Positions 53,351 through 61,856 of a stretch of DNA of 64,000 nucleotides are shown here, one piece after another. The notes under the pieces are model-generated. The model was given only the letters and a program-made list of their open reading frames with translations, ran no database searches and was not told the DNA's origin. The stretch is from NCBI RefSeq assembly GCF_004322855.1, contig NZ_CP036402.1, positions 1,674,001 through 1,738,000 on the forward strand. Direction: 5' to 3'. This DNA is from Egibacter rhizosphaerae (GTDB lineage Bacteria > Actinomycetota > Nitriliruptoria > Euzebyales > Egibacteraceae). A program made the translations under genes and the position numbers. Each line of letters starts with the position of its first letter. Position 1 is the first letter of the stretch.

Positions 53351-54391
53351 CTAGCGCAGACCCTCCTCGGTCAGGTCCATGACATCGGCTGCGTCCTCCT
53401 GGAAGACGAAGCCGGGGCCGGTGAGCACCTCGCCCACCGGCATCGTGCCGGTCTCGGCCTGCTGGGTCAGCATGTGCACCGGAAGGTAGCCCTGCAGGTA
53501 CTGCTGCTGGTCGATCGCGAAGAGCATGTCGCCGGCGTCCACAGCGTCGAGGATGTCGGGGCCGAGATCGAACGTGCCGATCGCGACGTCGTCGGTCATG
53601 CCCTGCTCCTCGAGGGCGTTGATCGCCGGATCGGCCCCGAGCGGACCGAGCGCGAGGATGCCGTCGATGGTGTCGTCCTCGATCAGCGCGGCCTCGATCC
53701 GCTCCTGGCTCTCGACCGCGTCGGTCCCTTCGACGGCGAGTTGCCCCGCCTCCGCGCCGGCCTCCTCCATGGACTCGAGGAAGCCCTCGCACCGGAGATC
53801 CAGGGCGACGTTGCCCTGCTCGTGGTTGACGCACAGGGCGTTCGTGGCGCCGGCGTCCGCGAGCTCCGCGCCGCCCTCGTATCCGGCGAGCTCCTCGCTC
53901 TGCCCCACGTGCGCCAGCACGCCCATCTCCTCGTAGACATCGTCGCCGGAGTTCAAGGAGACCACGGGGATGTCGGCCTCGACCGCGGAGTTGATGGCGT
54001 CCTCGAGCCCATCGGCATCCGGAATGGACACCGCGATGCCGTCGGGCTCGTCGGCCACGGCGGCGTCGATCAACGAGCTCATCTCGACCATGTCGAACTC
54101 GTCGGGGGCCTGGTACGTGAAGTCGATGCCGAGGTCCTCGGCCGCGACCTCGGCGCCGTTGACGGCAACCGTCCAGAACGGGTCCGCCGCCTGGCCGTGG
54201 GTGATCATCACGATCTCGATGTCGTCGCGCTCCCCACCTTCGACCGCGACCTCACCGTTGTCGTCGGAGTCCTCCGCATCCGCGACGTCCTCGTCGATGT
54301 CCTCCGCCGGTTCGGTCTCGCACGCGGCGAGCACCAGCGCGACGAGGGCGAGCGGCAAGACGAGCGCCCAACGTGTCCTTCTCTGCGTCAT
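53351..54391 (-). CDS. sugar (inositol) binding lipoprotein, CUT2 type
   Basis: A 346-residue binding protein. The lipobox is LVLAAC (Cys24), followed by an acidic linker (about residues 25-55). The fold is periplasmic-binding-protein type 1: EIVMITHGQAADPFWTVAVNGAEVAAEDLGIDFTYQAP, PDGIAVSIPDADGLEDAINSAVEADIPVVSLNSGDD, GILALGPLGADPAINALEE and IDQQQYLQGYLPV, all typical of ribose/inositol binding proteins. The ATG at 54391 follows a GAGCCGAGATG context. A leader of about 200 bases separates it from the predicted start of transcription. Confidence 0.92.
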   Translation of the reverse strand: MTQRRTRWALVLPLALVALVLAACETEPAEDIDEDVADAEDSDDNGEVAVEGGERDDIEIVMITHGQAADPFWTVAVNGAEVAAEDLGIDFTYQAPDEFDMVEMSSLIDAAVADEPDGIAVSIPDADGLEDAINSAVEADIPVVSLNSGDDVYEEMGVLAHVGQSEELAGYEGGAELADAGATNALCVNHEQGNVALDLRCEGFLESMEEAGAEAGQLAVEGTDAVESQERIEAALIEDDTIDGILALGPLGADPAINALEEQGMTDDVAIGTFDLGPDILDAVDAGDMLFAIDQQQYLQGYLPVHMLTQQAETGTMPVGEVLTGPGFVFQEDAADVMDLTEEGLR

Positions 54392-54596
54392 CTCGGCTCC
54401 TCTATCGCCGTGTCGGGACGGCAGTGTTGACCGATGGCTGGTCGGGACGGAAAGGGGGGTGGCGGACTCACCGCCGAGCGGCTCATCGACCGCCGCCTGC
54501 CGTCGGCGCACCCATCTGCCCCTCCCACCGAGTGGTTGTCGGTCCGCCCGCCCCCCGCCGACGAGGGGCCGCGGACGGGGATTGACCCCGAGCGCG

Positions 54597-54632
54597 ACCG
54601 TAGGGTACGGTTCATCCAGTTGTCAAGACATT
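54597..54632 (-). promoter_or_regulatory. promoter and inositol-regulator box 1
   Basis: On the minus strand TTGACA (54621-54626) and TACGGT (54597-54602) are separated by 18 bases. The 13-base box TTGTCAAGACATT (54620-54632, plus strand), with the core palindrome TGTC-AA-GACA, covers the -35. It lies between the binding-protein gene and the GntR gene. The identical box recurs at 61819-61831. Predicted transcription starts near 54590; the leader down to 54391 shows no other structure that I can support. Confidence 0.75.
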
Positions 54633-54720
54633 AATCTCAATCGGCTCGAGTCGGGATCCGGTTCCGGCAGCCCGCCTCGAGGGTCCGACCGAACGGCTCC
54701 GCGGGCGATCAGCCGCGAGA

Positions 54721-55494
54721 ATGCCGGCAGACCACGGGGAGGTGGGAACGCTGGCCGACGCGCTGATGAACCTTCGCCTGGACCACGGCAGCCCGGTGCC
54801 GCTCTACCACCAGGCGGCCGTGGCGATCGAGCAGCTGATCGTCGACGGCGGACTGCCGCCGGGCGCCAAGCTCGAGAGCGAGGTCGAGCTCGCCGAGCGT
54901 CTGGGGATCAGCCGACCCACGATGCGGGCCGCGCTGAAGGAACTGGTCGACAAGGGGATGCTCGTCCGACGGCGCGGTGTGGGCACCGTCGTCGCGGCCG
55001 TGCCGATCACGCGTCCCCTCGCGCTCACGAGCCTGCACGACGACCTCGCGCAGAGCGGGCGCACGCCGACCACCCGGGTGCTCGGGCTGGAGCGAACCCC
55101 CTGCCCGGCGGAGGCCCGTGAGCCCCTGGGTCTCTCCGAGGAGGACGAGGTCGTCGACATGTGGCGCGTGCGCTACGCCGACGACCGAGCGATCGCGCTC
55201 ATGCACAACGTGCTCCCCGGGGATCTCGTCGAGCTCGGGGCCACACAACTCGAGCACACGAGCCTGTACCGACTGTTGCGCGACGCCGGCGTGGAGCTGC
55301 ACGCCGCGACGCAACGCCTTGGCGCCACCGCTGCCGACTCAGAGCAGGCCGACCGCCTGATGATCGAGCGCGGGAACCCGCTGGTCGCGGTCACCCGAAC
55401 GACCTACGACACGATGGCCCGCCCGATCGAGTACGCCCGACTGCTGTACCCGGCCGACAGCTACGAGGTCGAGATGACGCTGGTGGAACGCTGA
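54721..55494 (+). CDS. GntR/HutC family regulator of inositol genes
   Basis: A 257-residue regulator. The N-terminal winged helix is YHQAAVAIEQLIVDGGLPPGAKLESEVELAERLGISRPTMRAALKELVDKGMLVRRRGVGTVV (about 28-90), followed by a UTRA effector domain with LTSLHDDLAQSGRTPTTRVLGLE, EVVDMWRVRYADDRAIALMHNVLP and a final PIEYARLLYPADSYEVEMTL. It diverges from the inositol importer across box 1, the expected layout for an IolR-like repressor relieved by an inositol metabolite. The ATG at 54721 is used; a GTG seven codons in is possible. Confidence 0.92.
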   Translation: MPADHGEVGTLADALMNLRLDHGSPVPLYHQAAVAIEQLIVDGGLPPGAKLESEVELAERLGISRPTMRAALKELVDKGMLVRRRGVGTVVAAVPITRPLALTSLHDDLAQSGRTPTTRVLGLERTPCPAEAREPLGLSEEDEVVDMWRVRYADDRAIALMHNVLPGDLVELGATQLEHTSLYRLLRDAGVELHAATQRLGATAADSEQADRLMIERGNPLVAVTRTTYDTMARPIEYARLLYPADSYEVEMTLVER

Positions 55495-55558
55495 TGCGCC
55501 TCTCGGGCACCGCCTCCCCACCACCAGGACCGATGCCGTCGACCCGCAGGAGGCACGC

Positions 55559-56749
55559 GTGACCACCCGCCGGATCGGAGTCGGGACGGTCGGCCTGGGC
55601 TGGATGGGCCGCGTACACAGTCGGGCGTATCGCCGTCTGCGCGACCACTTCCCCGAGACGGTGGCGCGGCCGGAGCTGGTCATCGTGGCCGATGCCTCGC
55701 CGGACCGCCGCGCCGAGGCTGCCGACGTGCACGGCTACCGCGAGACCACCGACCAGTGGCAGCGCGTCGCGGAGCATCCCGACGTCGACGTGGTCAGCAT
55801 CGCCGTCCCCAACTTCCTGCACCGTGAGATCGCCATCGCCGCAGCTCGGGCAGGCAAGCACCTGTGGCTCGAGAAACCCTGCGGGCGCGTGCCGGCGGAG
55901 ACCGCCGAGATCGCCGAGGAGGTGGAACGGGCGGGGATCCACACGGCCGTCGGGTTCAACTACCGCTACACCCCCGCGGTCGAGCGGGCCCGGGAGCTCC
56001 TCGCCGCGGGCGCCGTCGGCACGCCCACGCACTATCGGGGGCACTTCCTCGCCGACTACGCGAGCGATCCTCGCGGTGGCCGCTCGTGGCGCTTCCAGGA
56101 GGCCTACGGAGGGCTGGGCGTACTGGGCGATGTGATGAGCCACGCGGCCGACATGGCCTGCCATCTGCTCGGCCCCATCGACGAGCTGTCGGCGGAACGC
56201 GCCGTGTTCGTCCCCGAACGGCCGCGAGTCTCGCTCGAGGCCAGCCACTTCGACGTCAGCGAGGACGCCGCGCTCGCGCCGGTCGAGAACGAGGACTACG
56301 CCGCGAGCCTCGTCCGGTTCGCGGGCGGTGCCCGCGGCACGCTCGAGGCCAGCCGCGTCACCGTGGGCCCGCACGTCCGCATGGCCTTCGAGCTCCACGG
56401 GACCGAGGGCGCGCTCGCGTGGGACTTCGAGCGGATGAACGAGCTGTGGCGATACGACCGCCGCGATCCCGACCCGGGCTACCGGCGCGTGTTGAGCGGG
56501 CCCGGCACCGCCGAGCACGGTCGGTTCCAACCCTCCGCGGGGATCGGGCTGGGCTTCGACGACCTGAAGGTCATCGAGGTGCACCGGTTCCTGGAGGGCA
56601 TCGTCGACGACGAACCCCGCGCCGCCGGTCTCCCCGAGGCCGCCGCCGTCATGGCCGTGATCGGCGCCATGCAGCGTGCGGCGCGAACCGGCTCACGGGT
56701 GACCGTCGAACCGCTCACCACCGCACCGTCCGGAGGGGCTACCCCATGA
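55559..56749 (+). CDS. Gfo/Idh/MocA family oxidoreductase, probable inositol-type dehydrogenase
   Basis: A 396-residue NAD(P)-dependent dehydrogenase. The Rossmann part is GVGTVGLGWMGRVHSRAYRRL and the catalytic motif is LWLEKPCGRVPAE (the EKP lysine). A TGVG-like region and the C-terminal sheet include GRSWRFQEAYGGLGVLGDVMSHAADMACHLLG with the active-site Asp/His. It is longer than most inositol 2-dehydrogenases. Together with the following iolG it may handle a stereoisomer such as scyllo- or chiro-inositol. The GTG start lies 64 bases after the GntR gene. Its stop overlaps iolG (ATGA). Confidence 0.85.
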   Translation: MTTRRIGVGTVGLGWMGRVHSRAYRRLRDHFPETVARPELVIVADASPDRRAEAADVHGYRETTDQWQRVAEHPDVDVVSIAVPNFLHREIAIAAARAGKHLWLEKPCGRVPAETAEIAEEVERAGIHTAVGFNYRYTPAVERARELLAAGAVGTPTHYRGHFLADYASDPRGGRSWRFQEAYGGLGVLGDVMSHAADMACHLLGPIDELSAERAVFVPERPRVSLEASHFDVSEDAALAPVENEDYAASLVRFAGGARGTLEASRVTVGPHVRMAFELHGTEGALAWDFERMNELWRYDRRDPDPGYRRVLSGPGTAEHGRFQPSAGIGLGFDDLKVIEVHRFLEGIVDDEPRAAGLPEAAAVMAVIGAMQRAARTGSRVTVEPLTTAPSGGATP

Positions 56750-57750
56750 GCCTGCGACTGGGCATTCTCGGCGCCGGCCGCATCGGCGGGCTGCACGCCG
56801 CGAACGCCGCCCACGCCGTTCCCGGCGTCTCGCTCGAGATCGTCGCCGACCCCGACGAGGCCGCCCGCTCACGACTGGTCGACGAGCTCGGGACGGCGGT
56901 GACCCCTCGCTGGGAGGACGTCGTGGGCGACGAGCGGGTGGACGCGCTCGTGGTCGCCTCCCCGACGGACCTGCATGCCGAGCAGGTCCGTGCGGCCGCC
57001 GACGCGGGCACGCCCGTGCTGTGCGAGAAGCCCCTCGACACCGACCTGGCCGTGATCGACGAGCTCCTCGGGCGCGTCGCCCGTCGCGGCACGCTGCTGA
57101 TGACCGGCTTCAACCGGCGATTCGATCCGCACCTCGCGACTCTGCGGGACCGAGTGGCCCGCGAACTCGGCGACATCTGGCAGGTCCGGGTCACCTCCCG
57201 GGACCCGGCGCCGCCTCCGACGGAGTACGCCGCGCGGGCGGGCGGCCTGTTGGTCGACATGACGATCCACGACTTCGACACCGTGCGCTTCGTCACCGGC
57301 TCGGAGATCACCGAGGTGAGCGCCTGGGGCACGGCGCGCATGCCCGAGACCCCGACGGGGGAGGCCGACACGGCCACGACGCTGCTGCGCCTCACCGACG
57401 GCGCGATCGCCACGATCGAGAACTGCCGTCGCTCGGCGCTCGGCTACGACCAGCGGGTCGAGGTCCACGGCGAGGGAGGCACGGCGTTCATGGACAACGT
57501 CGAGCCGACCTCCGTCCGCGTCGGGGACGGTGACGGCTTGCACCGCGCCCCACCCCCGCCGTTCTTCGTCGAGCGGTACGCGGCGGCGTACCGCGCCGAG
57601 CTCGCCGCCTTCCGGGACGCGGTCACCGGCGGGCCCGCACAGCCGTCCGGTTGGGACGGACGGCAGGCCGTCGCGGCCGCGCTGGCGGGGCAGCGCGCCC
57701 TCACCGAGGGGCGGCCGGTCCGGCTCGACGAGTTCGCTCCCGCGACGTGA
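56746..57750 (+). CDS. iolG: inositol 2-dehydrogenase
   Basis: A 334-residue Gfo/Idh/MocA enzyme that oxidises myo-inositol to 2-keto-myo-inositol. The nucleotide motif is LGILGAGRIGGLHAANAAH, the catalytic lysine is in PVLCEKPLD, and GFNRRFDP and GGLLVDMTIHDFDTVRFVTG (Asp and His of the active site) follow the inositol-dehydrogenase pattern closely. The tail FVERYAAAYRAELAAFRDAV is also typical. The length and motifs fit IolG better than the preceding paralogue. Confidence 0.9.
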   Translation: MSLRLGILGAGRIGGLHAANAAHAVPGVSLEIVADPDEAARSRLVDELGTAVTPRWEDVVGDERVDALVVASPTDLHAEQVRAAADAGTPVLCEKPLDTDLAVIDELLGRVARRGTLLMTGFNRRFDPHLATLRDRVARELGDIWQVRVTSRDPAPPPTEYAARAGGLLVDMTIHDFDTVRFVTGSEITEVSAWGTARMPETPTGEADTATTLLRLTDGAIATIENCRRSALGYDQRVEVHGEGGTAFMDNVEPTSVRVGDGDGLHRAPPPPFFVERYAAAYRAELAAFRDAVTGGPAQPSGWDGRQAVAAALAGQRALTEGRPVRLDEFAPAT

Positions 57751-57769
57751 CCGACGAGAAGGAGCCCCC

Positions 57770-59680
57770 TTGAGCACCGCGAGCCCCGAAACGAGCGCCG
57801 CCCCCGAGCCCGACCTGATCAGCGTCGGGCGGGTGTGCGTCGACCTGTACGCGGAGCAGGAGGGGGCCCCGCTCGAAGCCGTTCAGTCCTTCCGCACCTA
57901 CGTCGGCGGCAGCGCTGCCAACATCGCGGTGGGGGCCGCCCGGCAGGGCCTCGACGTCGCGGTGCTTACGCGGGTCGGCGACGAGCAGCTGGGACGACTC
58001 GTGCGCGAGCGCTTCACCGCCGAGGGCATCGACACGCGGTGGGTCACGACCGATCCCCAACGCCTCACGCCGATGGTGCTGCTCGCGGTGCGCCCCAGTG
58101 ACGACTTCCCCCGGATCTTCTACTACCCCGAGCCCGCGGACCTCGGCGTCCGCCAGGAGGACGTCGACGCCGCCCCGATCGAGCGTGCCCGTGCGTTCCT
58201 GCTCGGCGGCTCCGCGCTGATCGAGCCGGCCATGCGCTCGGCGATGCAGGCCGCGGTCAAGCGTGCCCGCGAGCACGGCACCCCCGTCGCCCTCGATCTC
58301 GACTACCGTCCCGTGCTCTGGGGCGTGGCCGACACCGCGCAGGGTGGGCAGATGACCGGCACCGATGCGGACGTGGTGCGCGCCTACGAGAGCGTGCTGC
58401 CCTCCTGCGAGCTCGTCGTGGGCACCGAGGAGGAGTTCCGGTCGGTGGTGGACGCCGACGACACGGAGGCGGCGCTGCGGGCGGTGCGCGAGCAGACCAG
58501 CGCGCTCCTCGTGATCAAGCACGGCGCCGCGGGGGCCACCGCCTACGCGGGGGCGATCTCGGAGGGCGAGCACGTCGCGGGCTTCCCCGTGGAGGTCTTC
58601 AATTCGGTCGGTGCGGGCGACGCGTTCATGAGCGGGTTCCTGCGGGCCTGGCTCGACGGCGACGCGCCGGCGCGGTGCATCGAGCGGGGCAACGCCGCCG
58701 GGGCGCTCGTGGTCTCGCGGCACGGGTGCTCCCCGGCGATGCCGACCACGGCGGAGCTGGACTACTTCCTGCCCCAGGCACGGACCCTCGAGCGGCCGCG
58801 TGAGGACGGTTGGCTCGCGCACCTGCACAAGGCCACGACGCGCCCCGCGGTGGACGACCTGCAGGTGCTCGCCGTCGACCACCGGTGGCAGCTCGAGGAG
58901 CTCGCCGAGGACCTGGGGGCGCCCCGCACGAGCGTCGCCCGGCTGAAGGGGCTGCTGGCCGAGGCGTTCACACGCGTTGCCGCCGACCTCGAGGGCACGC
59001 CGGGCATCCTCCTCGACGACGTGTACGGGCGGGAACCCCTCGAGGCCGTGACCGGGCAGGGCTACTGGGTCGCGCGCGCCGTCGAGCTGGCGGGCAGCCG
59101 CCCGGTCGCCCTGGCCGGAGGCGACGACGTGACCGCGACGCTGCGCCGTTGGCCCGCCGAACAGGTCGTCAAGTGCATGGTCTACTGCCACCCCGACGAC
59201 GACCCCGCCTTGTGGCACACGCAGGAGAGCCGCGTGCTGCGGCTCGCCGAGGCGTGCATGGACCTCGATCGCGCGTTGATGCTCGAGCTCCAGACGCCGT
59301 CCGGCCGCAGGTACGAGGGCGACGACCTCCCGCGGACGCTCGAGCGTTTCTACCGCATCGGTGTCCGCCCCGAGTGGTGGAAGCTGCCGCCCGTCGAGGA
59401 CGCCGAGCAGTGGTACGCGAGCGGCGAGGTCGTGCGACGTGGGGACCCGCACTGCCACGGCCTGCTCGTGCTCGGCCAGAGCGCCGCGACCGATCAGCTC
59501 GCCGCGAGCTTCGCCGCCGCGGCCCGGGAACCGCTCTGCAAGGGCTTCGCGGTCGGACGCTCGATCTTCGCCGGCCCCGCCAGCGACTGGTTCGGCGGCC
59601 GACTCGACGACGAAGCTCTCGTGAACGCGATCGCCGACAACTACCGCGCGATCGCCAGGCTCTGGGCGCAACGTCGCTGA
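57770..59680 (+). CDS. iolC: bifunctional 5-dehydro-2-deoxygluconokinase / DUF2090 aldolase
   Basis: A 636-residue fusion starting at a TTG (57770) with GAAGGAG ahead. Residues about 15-330 are a PfkB-type kinase (ISVGRVCVDLYAEQEGAPLEAVQSFRTYVGGSAANIAVGAAR, and NSVGAGDAFMSGFLRAWLDG as the catalytic signature), which phosphorylates 5-keto-2-deoxygluconate. Residues about 345-636 are DUF2090 (LQVLAVDHRWQLEELAEDLG ... VKCMVYCHPDDDP ... RPEWWKLPPVED). DUF2090 resembles class I aldolases and is thought to do the next step, cleavage to dihydroxyacetone phosphate and malonate semialdehyde, in place of IolJ. No separate IolJ is encoded in the window. Confidence 0.93.
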   Translation: MSTASPETSAAPEPDLISVGRVCVDLYAEQEGAPLEAVQSFRTYVGGSAANIAVGAARQGLDVAVLTRVGDEQLGRLVRERFTAEGIDTRWVTTDPQRLTPMVLLAVRPSDDFPRIFYYPEPADLGVRQEDVDAAPIERARAFLLGGSALIEPAMRSAMQAAVKRAREHGTPVALDLDYRPVLWGVADTAQGGQMTGTDADVVRAYESVLPSCELVVGTEEEFRSVVDADDTEAALRAVREQTSALLVIKHGAAGATAYAGAISEGEHVAGFPVEVFNSVGAGDAFMSGFLRAWLDGDAPARCIERGNAAGALVVSRHGCSPAMPTTAELDYFLPQARTLERPREDGWLAHLHKATTRPAVDDLQVLAVDHRWQLEELAEDLGAPRTSVARLKGLLAEAFTRVAADLEGTPGILLDDVYGREPLEAVTGQGYWVARAVELAGSRPVALAGGDDVTATLRRWPAEQVVKCMVYCHPDDDPALWHTQESRVLRLAEACMDLDRALMLELQTPSGRRYEGDDLPRTLERFYRIGVRPEWWKLPPVEDAEQWYASGEVVRRGDPHCHGLLVLGQSAATDQLAASFAAAAREPLCKGFAVGRSIFAGPASDWFGGRLDDEALVNAIADNYRAIARLWAQRR

Positions 59681-59789
59681 CCGGGCCCGCCCTTCGCACC
59701 CGCCTCCCGCGACCCGGACCCGGGGTTCGGACACTCGGGGAAGCGAGAGCCGAGGCACCAAGCACGAGGCGCGACGCGCGTGGTGCGCC

Positions 59790-60719
59790 CTAGAAGCCGC
59801 GCTCCCGCAGGAACCGCCGGTTGCGCCCCTGGGCCTCGCTCGCGTCGGCGATCGTCTCCTCGGGGCCGTGGATACGGTCCTGTTCGACCATGAGCCAGCC
59901 TTCGAAGCCGCCGGCCCTGATCCGCTCGCACAGCGTGTCGAGGTCGAGGCTGCCCTGGCCCAGCTCGCAGAAGATGTCCCGGCTCCACACCTCGTACATC
60001 CCGCCGCCCTCGTCGAGAGCGGCGCGTAGCCGGTCCTCGCGCACATCCTTGAGCTGGAGATGGTTGATGCGCTCGCGCCAGCGGTCGAACCCGACGACGA
60101 CGTCGGCGCCGGCCATGGCGAGATGACCGCTGTCGAAGCACAACGAGACGCGTGAGGCGTCGAGCAAGGCGTCGATCTCGTCGGCGGTCTCGACATAGGT
60201 GCCCGCATGGTGGTGGAACGTGCTGGCGAGCCCCGCGGCGGCGCACCGATCGACGGCATCGTCGAGGCGTGCTCCGGCTGCCTGCCACGTGTCGCGGGTG
60301 AGCCCGGGCGCGCGGGACGTTCCCCCTTCTCCGGGATGAGCCTGGCGGGTCGGATCGCCGGCGTCGGCCAGCGTCACCTTCGGATCGCGCGCGAGGCCGT
60401 GGTCCGCCGCGTCACGCAGGCGACCGATCGCGTCCCCGAGCCCCCCGAGGTCGTCCTCGTATCCGGGCTGCTCGGAGAACCGCATCGGCACGAACGCGCC
60501 GGCGAGCAGGAGCCCGTGGCGCGCGAGCCGATCACGCAGCTCCCCCGGGTCACCGAGGTAGCCCGGGGGGCCGAGATCGATGCCGTCGTAGCCGCTCTCG
60601 GCCACGGACGCCACCACCTCCTCCGGACCCGGGACGTTCGTGCCCTCTCGGCCCACGGTCAGCTCGAATGCGCCGTAGCTCACCGGCGCGTTCGCCACCA
60701 GGATCGTTCGCTCGGTCAC
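59790..60719 (-). CDS. iolE: inosose dehydratase-like TIM-barrel protein
   Basis: A 309-residue member of the xylose-isomerase-like sugar isomerase/epimerase fold. The N-terminus is ILVANAPVSYGAFELTV, then SGYDGIDLGPPGYLGD, STFHHHAGTYVETADEIDALLDASRVSLCFDSGHLAMAGAD (metal-binding His, Asp) and EGWLMVEQDRIHGPEETIADA. It is the only candidate in the window for dehydration of 2-keto-myo-inositol, so iolE is likely. A keto-acid epimerase like that of the Thermotoga inositol route uses the same fold and cannot be excluded. The GTG start overlaps the upstream dehydrogenase. The 109 bases between it and iolC hold a weak dyad (GCACCA/TGGTGC). Confidence 0.65.
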   Translation of the reverse strand: MTERTILVANAPVSYGAFELTVGREGTNVPGPEEVVASVAESGYDGIDLGPPGYLGDPGELRDRLARHGLLLAGAFVPMRFSEQPGYEDDLGGLGDAIGRLRDAADHGLARDPKVTLADAGDPTRQAHPGEGGTSRAPGLTRDTWQAAGARLDDAVDRCAAAGLASTFHHHAGTYVETADEIDALLDASRVSLCFDSGHLAMAGADVVVGFDRWRERINHLQLKDVREDRLRAALDEGGGMYEVWSRDIFCELGQGSLDLDTLCERIRAGGFEGWLMVEQDRIHGPEETIADASEAQGRNRRFLRERGF

Positions 60720-61789
60720 CCGGAGATCCTTCCGTCCGCGTCGTCGGGGGTGATGATCGCCTTGACGGCGTCACCGTTCCGGAGTTCCTCGAGGGCCGCA
60801 GGCAGCTCGGACAGAGACCACGTACCGCTGATGATCGGCGCCAGGTCCGGCGTACCGTGCTCGAGGGCGCGGATCGCGCTCGGAAAGCGTCCCTTGCCGA
60901 CGAAGGACCCGATCACCGAGAGTTCGCGCTCGGTGATGTCGATCTGGGGAACCTGCGGCCGCGCCCCGCTGTTCATGCCGAACAGCACGATGCGCCCAGC
61001 TGGCCGGACCATCCGCACGGCTTCGGAGAAGGCCGCTCCGGTCGCGTCGATCGCGAGGTCCGCCCCGAGCCCGCCCGTGCGCGCGGACAGCTCGCCGGTC
61101 GGCTCGGCCGCGTTCGGGTCGATCACCGCTGCGGCCCCCACCTCGAGTGCGATCTCGCGGCGCGGCGCCCGGGGCTCGACGATCACGACCACCGCACTGG
61201 CTGCCGCCAGTAGGGCGGTCCACATGAGGCCCACCGGACCCGCGCCGAGGACCACGGCGACCTCGTTCGGCACGGCCCGGACCTTCTCCAGCCCGTTCAT
61301 GACCGTGGCGAGAGGCTCGGAGAGGGCGGCCAGGGCGGTCGGCACCTCCTCGCCGATGGGATGACAGTTGGGGGCCGGCACACGGACGAACCGGGTGAGG
61401 CCGCCGTCGCGGAACACCCCGAGCGCGTCGAGGTCCTCGCAGAGGTTGGGGTGACCACGGCGGCACAGGGCACACATCCCGCAGGCGAGGATCGGGTCGA
61501 TCGCGACCCGCTCGCCGTGCGCCGGTCGGTCCACCGCGGCGCCGACCTCGTGCACGCGCCCGACGATCTCGTGACCGAGTACGATCCCCACCGTGGCCGG
61601 ATGGGCTGGCGGATCGCTGAGGATGTGGAGGTCCGTGCCGCAGACTCCGCACGCCTCCACCTCGACCAGCACGTCGTCGGCGCGCAACAGCGCGGGCTGC
61701 GGGCGGTTCTCGAATCCGAGCGTGCCTTCGGCGACGAGAACCGCGGCGGCTGGCACGCCCACCCCCTCCACGGAGTCCAGGACAGTCAC
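60716..61789 (-). CDS. zinc-dependent dehydrogenase of the inositol regulon
   Basis: A 357-residue medium-chain dehydrogenase. The catalytic zinc site is EACGVCGTDLHIL with GHEIVGRVHEVG, the structural zinc cysteines are CGMCALCRRGHPNLC, and the Rossmann part is VAVVLGAGPVGLMWTALLAA. The start is placed at a GTG (61787-61789) because the predicted transcript begins at that base, giving a leaderless mRNA; longer upstream readings would start before the promoter. It shares the regulator box with the importer operon and is coupled to the iolE-like gene. Possible roles are an alternative inositol or keto-inositol dehydrogenase, like the zinc enzyme in the Thermotoga inositol pathway; this is not proven. 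Confidence 0.82.
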   Translation of the reverse strand: MTVLDSVEGVGVPAAAVLVAEGTLGFENRPQPALLRADDVLVEVEACGVCGTDLHILSDPPAHPATVGIVLGHEIVGRVHEVGAAVDRPAHGERVAIDPILACGMCALCRRGHPNLCEDLDALGVFRDGGLTRFVRVPAPNCHPIGEEVPTALAALSEPLATVMNGLEKVRAVPNEVAVVLGAGPVGLMWTALLAAASAVVVIVEPRAPRREIALEVGAAAVIDPNAAEPTGELSARTGGLGADLAIDATGAAFSEAVRMVRPAGRIVLFGMNSGARPQVPQIDITERELSVIGSFVGKGRFPSAIRALEHGTPDLAPIISGTWSLSELPAALEELRNGDAVKAIITPDDADGRISG

Positions 61790-61795
61790 GTGCGG

Positions 61796-61831
61796 AAGGT
61801 AGGCAGAGGACGCCAACTTTGTCAAGACATT
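61796..61831 (-). promoter_or_regulatory. promoter and inositol-regulator box 2, leaderless start
   Basis: On the minus strand TTGACA (61820-61825), an 18-base spacer and TACCTT (61796-61801); six bases further begins the GTG start codon (61789). The identical 13-base box TTGTCAAGACATT (61819-61831) overlaps the -35 exactly as in box 1 upstream of the importer operon. The 67-base gap to the divergent methyltransferase gene contains nothing else. Confidence 0.75.
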
Positions 61832-61856
61832 CTCATCTACTCCGACCGTCGTCCCC

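Noticed and set aside
54392-54596. Riboswitch in the 200-base leader of the inositol-binding-protein gene
   Set aside because: No known aptamer core or clear terminator/antiterminator pair could be recognised by eye; regulation is better explained by the box over the -35.
59755-59786. Terminator between iolC and the iolE-like gene
   Set aside because: The dyad GCACCA/TGGTGC is only 6 bp with a 20-base loop; too weak to list as a feature.
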